A stretch of DNA of 64,000 nucleotides from assembly GCA_963422745.1 (NCBI GenBank), contig OY730477.1, forward strand, positions 2,170,001 to 2,234,000, in the 5' to 3' direction. Origin of the DNA: G963422745 sp963422745. GTDB taxonomy: Bacteria > Actinomycetota > Acidimicrobiia > Acidimicrobiales > Aldehydirespiratoraceae. Each line of letters begins with the position of its first letter. The stretch's first letter is position 1. The position numbers and the translations under genes are program-made. The notes under the pieces were generated by a model. That model saw nothing but the letters and a program-made list of their open reading frames with translations, was not told the origin of the DNA and did not search any database. Shown here piece by piece: positions 58,800 to 64,000 of this stretch.

Positions 58800-60058
58800 C
58801 AGGTGATCGCCATCTCGTCACGGGTGGCTGCAGCGCTGAGGTGAAGGTGCTTGAGTTGCTCCGCGATCGGGCTGTAGCGCATCGAACCGTCATTGATCCA
58901 ATCGATAGCGAACTGTGCACCACGGCCGAACTTGGATCTTTCAAGGGGCAGCTTGATCACGTCGTGTGGCTCCCGCACGACCGCTACGGGATCTTCGCCG
59001 TTGCGCACCGAGGTAATCGCGTCCTTGAACATCCGCCGGCAGGTGATCACTCCGGCGTCGCTCTTGGTGATCCGTTCGACGGTGCGATCCGCGATCGGGC
59101 CCTGCGTCACCCAGGCCATGATGTCCTGGCCTTCGATGTAGTCGACGATGTGTTTGCCGCCGTCGTCAAGCCACCGATACTCATAATCCACGACCGGCGG
59201 GTCTACCTCAATATCGGCACCGTCGGGTGCATGAACCGTGTAGAACAGCGCCCATGTGTGGGTGTCGTCGATCGGCACCCGGATTTGCATCTGATAGACA
59301 CCGTTGCCGCCAACCCACATCTTGTATGGGAACACCAGCGGATGGCCGATCGTCCAGTCGTCGGAGTCCTCGGGCTGTCCGACCAGCAGCCTACGTTTGA
59401 TGATTCCGTGCTCGAACGGTTCGAACGCCACCCTGGCGTGTTTGTTGGCGGTGAACGACTCGGGCATCGGTGTGCCATTGAGACCAGCAACGAACTCAAA
59501 GTAGCGGCCATGCAAAGCCTCAACGTGGTACGGATCAACGGAGTTCTCCATGATCTGCAGCCAGTTGCACGGCAGAACCGAATGCCCTATGTCGCGGTAG
59601 CCTTCCATCACGTAGGCCTCATAGCGCGGCAGCTCCGGAGCGGGTTCTGCGCCGACGTAGACCCACACCATGCCGCCAAGCACTTGCGCCTTCCCCGACC
59701 CGACACCACAGCCAGCGAGGAACTTGGGCGAAGCGTCGGGATCGGCGAGGATGTCAACGCACTCGCCAGCAGTGTCGAACTTCCAGCCGTGGTAGCCGCA
59801 TCTCAGCCCGCCGGGTTCGGCGATGCCGTAGGCGAGCGACGCCCCGCGGTGAGGGCATCGCTCACCAATGATGCCGTACACACCTTCGGGCGTCTTGAAA
59901 ACGACCCAGTCCTCACCCAACAGACGAACCCGCCGGACGGGATGCTCGTTGAGTTCACGCACGAAGGCGACCGGGTACCAGTAGTGGCGCAGCACGTCAC
60001 CCATCGCCGTGCCGGGACCGACCCGGGTGAGCACGTCGTTTTCTTGTTGGGTCATCAT
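58799..60058 (-). CDS. Rieske non-heme iron oxygenase, alpha subunit (phthalate/vanillate-demethylase type)
   Basis: 419 residues. Rieske [2Fe-2S] ligands are Cys68/His70 in RCPHRGASLAYG and Cys87/His90 in RCGYHGWKF. Catalytic domain: MENSVDPYHVEALHGRYFEF has the 2-His and Asp bridge residues. No beta subunit gene is present, as in the phthalate-dioxygenase class that uses an alpha-only trimer. It hydroxylates or demethylates an aromatic substrate. A dedicated reductase gene is not seen in the window. Confidence 0.9.
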   Translation of the reverse strand: MMTQQENDVLTRVGPGTAMGDVLRHYWYPVAFVRELNEHPVRRVRLLGEDWVVFKTPEGVYGIIGERCPHRGASLAYGIAEPGGLRCGYHGWKFDTAGECVDILADPDASPKFLAGCGVGSGKAQVLGGMVWVYVGAEPAPELPRYEAYVMEGYRDIGHSVLPCNWLQIMENSVDPYHVEALHGRYFEFVAGLNGTPMPESFTANKHARVAFEPFEHGIIKRRLLVGQPEDSDDWTIGHPLVFPYKMWVGGNGVYQMQIRVPIDDTHTWALFYTVHAPDGADIEVDPPVVDYEYRWLDDGGKHIVDYIEGQDIMAWVTQGPIADRTVERITKSDAGVITCRRMFKDAITSVRNGEDPVAVVREPHDVIKLPLERSKFGRGAQFAIDWINDGSMRYSPIAEQLKHLHLSAAATRDEMAIT

Positions 60059-60079
60059 CGTGAATCTGCCTTTCTCCCA

Positions 60080-60140
60080 CGGGGTCCCCGCGGGCGGGAT
60101 CGATCAAGGCGCGGTCTCCCGCGGGCGGGATCGATCAGTC
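60080..60140. repeat. Duplicated 3' end of the PEP-utilising enzyme gene
   Basis: CCCGCGGGCGGGATCGATCA occurs at 60087 and 60118; the right copy includes the stop (TCA complement at 60135-60137) of the PEP-utilising gene. Each copy also contains an internal CCCGCGGGCGGG near-palindrome. Confidence 0.8.
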
Positions 60141-61928
60141 GAGGATCGTCACCGTGCCAGACGAGCCGTCGACACGGATGCGATCGCCTGTCTTGATCGT
60201 GTTGGTCCCGAAACCGGTTCCGGTCACCGCCGCGATGCCGTACTCACGGCACACGATCGCGGCGTGACTCATCATCCCGCCGATGTCGGTCACGCATGCC
60301 CTGATCTTCGGGAATACCGGCGCCCAGCTGGGTGCTGTGATCGGAGCAACGAGGATCTCGCCGTCTTTGAGTTCGTCGATGTCCTCGGGCGAGAACACCA
60401 GCCGCGCGACGCCCGTTGCAACACCCGGCGAAGCCGCCATGCCCTTGATGCCGTCGCCGTCGCCGTCGGATCCGAGCCAGCGGGCCACCGACTCGCTGGT
60501 GATCCCCCACAACATGATGGTGAACGGTTCGGTGATGACATCGGGCGGTTCACCGAGCGCCTTCGGCGGTGTCCAGTCGCTCAACCTGGAATGGATCTCA
60601 CGGCGCCGCTCGATGATCGGCGTCCACCGATGCGCGCTCATCGTCGGGGAGTTGACCGCCCAGTTCGCGTAGTAGTCCCAAAGGATCTGCTCGACCTCAT
60701 CGGGACGCACATACAGCAAATCGTCGTGCTCGGCGAGCAGCCCGTCCTTGGCGAGCGTGGCACCGAGTTCCTTCACCTTGCGCCAGACCACCGACATAGT
60801 CCAATGCTCAATGTAGAAGTTGTGGTTCTCCACGTAGGGAAACACGACCCGCGCCAAACCGAGCTTGGAGTCGAACGCCTCACGGTCTTCGTCGGTTCCC
60901 AGCAGGTCACGGTACTCCTCGACTATGCGGTCACGCTCGGCTCTGATGGCGTCGATGGGCCGCGAGATATCCTCGCCGGCCTCGAGCCTGGCGATGTAGT
61001 CGCGGATGAACCCGTAGGGGATGCTGCGATGCTCACGCCAGATCTTGTCGAAGTGGTAGAAGCCGTTGCCGGAGGTGAAGTTGAACCAAGGGTCCTCAAC
61101 CTCGTCCCACGCGGCCTGCCATTGCTCACCCGCAGTGCCTTGAAGCGTTACGTTGTCGGGATCGTCGAAGGCCCTTGCCAGGCCCAAGTCGATCGCCCTG
61201 CGCGCCAGGTTTTTCAGCTCCTCGTTGGGTCGGAACAGGTCGACCTCGACACCGGCGACCATCTTGGCGATACCGAGATCCGGGATCGACGGGAACGCTT
61301 CCTTGCAGAACCCGAAGAAATCGAGATACGCGGCGTATCCGAGGTTGAGGAACTCGAAGTGGTAGTTCCAGGCCTCCAAGACAAGATCACGGAACTGGTG
61401 ATATGAGCGCAGCAGCTCGAACCCGCTTCCGTAGCCGAGACCGTCGGTGATGACCGCCAGGTCCTCCATCTCAGGCAAGGGCCCGAAGTCCAGGGACTCG
61501 ATGCGGGCGATGGTGTCGGTGACCTTGGTGAGCCAGCGTTCGTAGAGGTCATCCCAGTTGGCGAAGTAGTGACCGGCACGCTCCATGAACTGAGGGACCC
61601 GCGGCTCGATCCGCTCGGGGTCGACACCGACCGGCGACAGGTAGGCATAGCCGTACAGGATGCGGAAGTCGACTCCGTCGGCCGGGGGTATCCGGTAGTG
61701 GCGGCTGTTCATCTGGCTCAGCGACGCCAGAGCGACCTCGCAGAAGTAGGCGTCCCACGGGGTCAACGCATGACCCCAGTGCATGGAGTCCCAGAACCAG
61801 AATCGGTTGTCCTCATAGCTGCGTCGGGCATCACCGAAAGTCGATGACGGTGGATACAACTCCTGCCATCCATCGACGTCATCGGGTCCGGCGATCTCGA
61901 AAGGGCTCGGAAAACGTTCGGTTGCCAT
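60135..61928 (-). CDS. PEP-utilising enzyme, phenylphosphate-synthase large-subunit-like
   Basis: 597 residues from ATG 61928 (AGGGGG upstream); a longer frame to 61982 is disfavoured. Residues 1-450 are a helical region with many Trp and Tyr (FWFWDSMHWGHALTPW). The C-terminal part is the PEP-synthase swivelling phosphohistidine domain: KGMAASPGVATGVARLV, DGEILVAPITAPSWAPVF, and GGMMSHAAIVCREYGIAAV with phospho-acceptor His555. This matches protein 1 of phenylphosphate synthase (about 70 kDa). With the ATP-grasp subunit upstream it should phosphorylate a phenolic or similar substrate using ATP. Confidence 0.85.
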   Translation of the reverse strand: MATERFPSPFEIAGPDDVDGWQELYPPSSTFGDARRSYEDNRFWFWDSMHWGHALTPWDAYFCEVALASLSQMNSRHYRIPPADGVDFRILYGYAYLSPVGVDPERIEPRVPQFMERAGHYFANWDDLYERWLTKVTDTIARIESLDFGPLPEMEDLAVITDGLGYGSGFELLRSYHQFRDLVLEAWNYHFEFLNLGYAAYLDFFGFCKEAFPSIPDLGIAKMVAGVEVDLFRPNEELKNLARRAIDLGLARAFDDPDNVTLQGTAGEQWQAAWDEVEDPWFNFTSGNGFYHFDKIWREHRSIPYGFIRDYIARLEAGEDISRPIDAIRAERDRIVEEYRDLLGTDEDREAFDSKLGLARVVFPYVENHNFYIEHWTMSVVWRKVKELGATLAKDGLLAEHDDLLYVRPDEVEQILWDYYANWAVNSPTMSAHRWTPIIERRREIHSRLSDWTPPKALGEPPDVITEPFTIMLWGITSESVARWLGSDGDGDGIKGMAASPGVATGVARLVFSPEDIDELKDGEILVAPITAPSWAPVFPKIRACVTDIGGMMSHAAIVCREYGIAAVTGTGFGTNTIKTGDRIRVDGSSGTVTILD

Positions 61929-62032
61929 GGTGTTCCCCCTGCTAGGTGGTGATTGCGGGCACCGAGCGTCGGGCTCGGTCACCTCGATAGTCGAAATCCG
62001 GGCGGATGCCGTTGTGACACGCCGGACCTGGC

Positions 62033-62095
62033 CTTGGGTACCTCACGTGCCCTCGCCTTTGCCTTGGTGCCTCACGTGCCCTCGCCTTTGTGCAG
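62033..62095. repeat. Duplicated 3' end of the ATP-grasp subunit gene
   Basis: Two units of 29 bp, CCTTGGGTACCTCACGTGCC and CCTTGGTGCCTCACGTGCCC, each continue CTCGCCTTTG (62033-62061 and 62062-62090). The right one contains the last codons and the stop complement (TCA, 62072) of the ATP-grasp gene. Confidence 0.85.
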
Positions 62096-63235
62096 TGGAG
62101 CGACCAGTGTCGACACGATCGATGCCAGAGGATCCTTACCGGCTCGGCTCAGCGGCGTCGACGGCTTTCGGGACCAGACCGTCTCGGGTCGGCTCTGCAA
62201 CATGACGACGTTTTCGCCCTCGCCAAGGTGTCGGTCGATCGCCCACTCAACATCTTGTGGGCAGCCGTTACGTTTCTCGGCTCTGCGGGCGAGTTCTGCG
62301 ATAGCGACCAGTTCCGTGTCGCTGACCGAAGGCATGGTCTGGCGTTGGGTATCGACTTCGACCTTCTCGACCGCACCGTCGCGGCTCGGGCGGTACTCGA
62401 TGAGCTTGGTGGAGATCTCCCGCTTGACGACCTCGCGTAGCACCTTGTCGACCAAGAAGTTGTCCGGGGTTACCTCACCGGACACGACGGCTTCGCCCAG
62501 CCCCCATGAAGAATCGATCGCCACTTGCGAACGATCGCCGTTGCTCGGGTTCAGCGTGAACGCAACCCCCGAAGCGATCGGGTCGACCATTTTCTGCACA
62601 GCGACCGACATTCCGATCGAGTGGTTCAGGTACCCCATTGAATGACGGTAAGCGATCGCCCTGTCCGTAAACAGCGAAGACCAGCAGCGCCGCACATGGT
62701 CGATCACCGAATTGATGCCCCTTATCCACAGGTAGGTGTCCTGCTGGCCCGCGAAGCTGGCGTCGGGTAGATCCTCGGCGGTCGCCGATGAGCGAACCGC
62801 GACCGGTAGGTCCTCGATGTCGCAATGCTGACACAACGCCGCATAGGCCTCGGCGACGGCGTCGACGACCACCTCGGGAACCGGTCTGGATTCGATCAGC
62901 TTCCTGATCCGTTTCGACACGGCGATGTTGTGGCCCAAGTCGTCGTGGTCGAGACCGCGCAACAAATCGTTGACCTTGCCGATTAGTTCACGATCTCGCC
63001 AGATCATGGCGTAGGCGTCGGTGGTGAGAGCAAAGCCGGGCGGTACCGGCATGCCAGCGAGCATCATCTCACCGAGGCTTGCGTTCTTCCCGCCTACCAG
63101 CTCACGATGCTCGGGCCGGTAGCGATCGAACCAGACGATCAGATCACTCACGGCGACCGCCACTTTCGCCGGGCTGAAGGAACGGACAGTCGGGAGTTCG
63201 TGTTCCCAGTCGATGATCGGGCACGCCTCACACAT
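62072..63235 (-). CDS. PEP-synthase N-terminal (ATP-grasp) subunit, phenylphosphate-synthase-like
   Basis: 387 residues. Nucleotide-binding blocks: LVGGKNASLGEMMLAGMPVPPGFALTT in two stretches, LPVAVRSSATAEDLPDASFAGQQDTYL in two stretches, GVAFTLNPSNGDRSQVAIDSSWGLGEAVVSGEVTPDNF, and HLGEGENVVMLQSRPETVW. The phosphohistidine domain is absent and supplied by the next gene. Size fits protein 2 of phenylphosphate synthase (about 40 kDa). It is 6 bp after the phosphatase gene. Confidence 0.87.
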   Translation of the reverse strand: MCEACPIIDWEHELPTVRSFSPAKVAVAVSDLIVWFDRYRPEHRELVGGKNASLGEMMLAGMPVPPGFALTTDAYAMIWRDRELIGKVNDLLRGLDHDDLGHNIAVSKRIRKLIESRPVPEVVVDAVAEAYAALCQHCDIEDLPVAVRSSATAEDLPDASFAGQQDTYLWIRGINSVIDHVRRCWSSLFTDRAIAYRHSMGYLNHSIGMSVAVQKMVDPIASGVAFTLNPSNGDRSQVAIDSSWGLGEAVVSGEVTPDNFLVDKVLREVVKREISTKLIEYRPSRDGAVEKVEVDTQRQTMPSVSDTELVAIAELARRAEKRNGCPQDVEWAIDRHLGEGENVVMLQSRPETVWSRKPSTPLSRAGKDPLASIVSTLVAPLHKGEGT

Positions 63236-63241
63236 TTCATG

Positions 63242-63961
63242 TCACGATCCTTCCGGTCGCGTCGAGACCGTTTCAGGTTCGGCCATTCCCGCCCAATCGT
63301 CGTGGACCCTCCAGATCGGAAGGCTGTCGATGTCGGGCACCTTCACCTCCTGCACACGGTTGCGATACGTAACCAGAGCTTCTCGTCCGCCGCGGGTCCA
63401 CTCCGTTTCGCCGAGCAGCTTCACCCGAACGTGTTCGGTGTTGTAGGGCTCACCCGGGTCATAGCCCAACGCCGACACCGCGAATGCACGGATGCACCCC
63501 GAGTGCGTGGAGATCGATAGCCGAGCCCCCGGGAACTCTGCGGATAGTCGGGCGATGCCAGCCCAGAACCGCCGCACCGTCATCGCTGGCGGTTCGAAGT
63601 GCATCAGCGGGACGGTCAACCAGTGCTGGATCGGGTCGCCACCGCCCTGTTGGGTGCGCCAGAAACGGTCCATCTCCACCAACCAAAGCGGTCGATCACC
63701 CACGGCGGTGCGCTCATGGCCCTCGAGCAGTGCGCTGTACTGCCTGAATGCCGCGGTGACGTCTTTGAGTCCGTCGGGCGCGACGAAACCGAAGTTGCGG
63801 AACTCCTCGGCCGGTTCGGGATCTACGATCGTGATCTCCTTGTCGTACTGAGCCAGGCCGTCCAGCAGTCCTCGTCTGATCTGCTCAGAGGTCTCGCGGG
63901 CGCGGTTGGTCGCTGCATGTCGCAGCACCACGGTTTCACCTGAGGCGATCCGCCGTGACAT
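63242..63961 (-). CDS. Histidine-phosphatase superfamily protein
   Basis: 239 residues. The catalytic RHG-type motif is VVLRHAATNRA (RHA in place of RHG), the second His is ARLSISTHSGCIRAFAVSALG, and the basic pocket includes RARETSEQIRRG. It heads the visible part of the leftward operon. Placement beside ATP-dependent phosphotransfer subunits suggests a phosphatase acting on the same phosphorylated intermediate or a housekeeping function for the complex. The ATG at 63961 is near the window edge; more operon genes may lie to the right. Confidence 0.8.
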   Translation of the reverse strand: MSRRIASGETVVLRHAATNRARETSEQIRRGLLDGLAQYDKEITIVDPEPAEEFRNFGFVAPDGLKDVTAAFRQYSALLEGHERTAVGDRPLWLVEMDRFWRTQQGGGDPIQHWLTVPLMHFEPPAMTVRRFWAGIARLSAEFPGARLSISTHSGCIRAFAVSALGYDPGEPYNTEHVRVKLLGETEWTRGGREALVTYRNRVQEVKVPDIDSLPIWRVHDDWAGMAEPETVSTRPEGS

Positions 63962-64000
63962 GGTGCGGCCGTAGGTGTGTGCCTGCCATGCCCCTTGCGG

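Overview
The window comes from a moderately high-GC bacterium, most plausibly a member of the Actinobacteriota. That assignment is an inference from GC-rich coding, frequent GTG and TTG starts, secreted lipoproteins with Ser/Thr-rich linkers, and the kinds of catabolic enzymes present; no rRNA, tRNA or other phylogenetic marker is present. I see no transposase, integrase, phage gene or CRISPR array. Gene content is mostly accessory: catabolic operons, nuclease and restriction-type genes, and one secreted-toxin-like locus. Many gaps are filled by tandem repeats.

Layout. 1-5.2 kb holds a large PDDEXK-like protein with an interrupted frame, a PhyH oxygenase, a lipoprotein stub and a RelE-fold/UvrD helicase fusion. 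5.2-5.9 kb is a decayed copy of the AlbA_2 regulator found intact at 52-54 kb. 5.9-12.7 kb is a leftward operon (NMT1-type ABC importer, luciferase-like monooxygenase, enamidase-like amidohydrolase) with a divergent GntR/FCD regulator. 13-20 kb has a TPP enzyme and an N-methylglutamate-synthase-like set (GlxB, a fused GlxC-GlxD, a type III glutamine synthetase relative). 20-31 kb holds hydrolases, a cyclase-family protein, alcohol and aldehyde dehydrogenases, two SDRs and an amidohydrolase. 31.2-37.1 kb is an AT-richer island: a secreted phospholipase A2/lectin protein followed by five paralogous lipoproteins. 37-45.6 kb contains a macro-domain protein, NAD-binding protein, DAO oxidase, TetR, DHDPS-family lyase, NanE, a CitE-like lyase and an internally deleted alcohol dehydrogenase.

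45.6-52.3 kb is the most striking locus: an Eco57I-family methylase/restriction gene whose 3' part carries a 20-unit tetranucleotide tract and a 65-bp triplication. It is followed by four head-to-tail copies of its own C-terminal domain (plus a stub). Every junction is an ATGA stop/start overlap, and three of the internal starts are followed by a poly-C run of 9-11. The present frame stops before the C-terminal domain; loss of one tetranucleotide unit would restore a 1441-residue protein. This looks like a phase-variable, multi-cassette modification system.

52.3-64 kb has the AlbA_2 regulator, a HAD phosphatase and a leftward aromatic-degradation operon: histidine phosphatase, two PEP-synthase-like subunits resembling phenylphosphate synthase, a Rieske oxygenase, then oxalocrotonate decarboxylase, tautomerase, pentenoate hydratase, acylating acetaldehyde dehydrogenase and hydroxy-oxovalerate aldolase, ending in pyruvate and acetyl-CoA.

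A theme across the window is that intergenic tandem repeats often contain copies of the 3' end of the adjacent gene, stop codon included (at about 12.7, 15.3, 21.2, 25.2, 29.5, 38.95, 43.1, 60.1 and 62.05 kb). The restriction cassette array is the same process on a larger scale. The genome appears unusually prone to short tandem duplication at gene ends.
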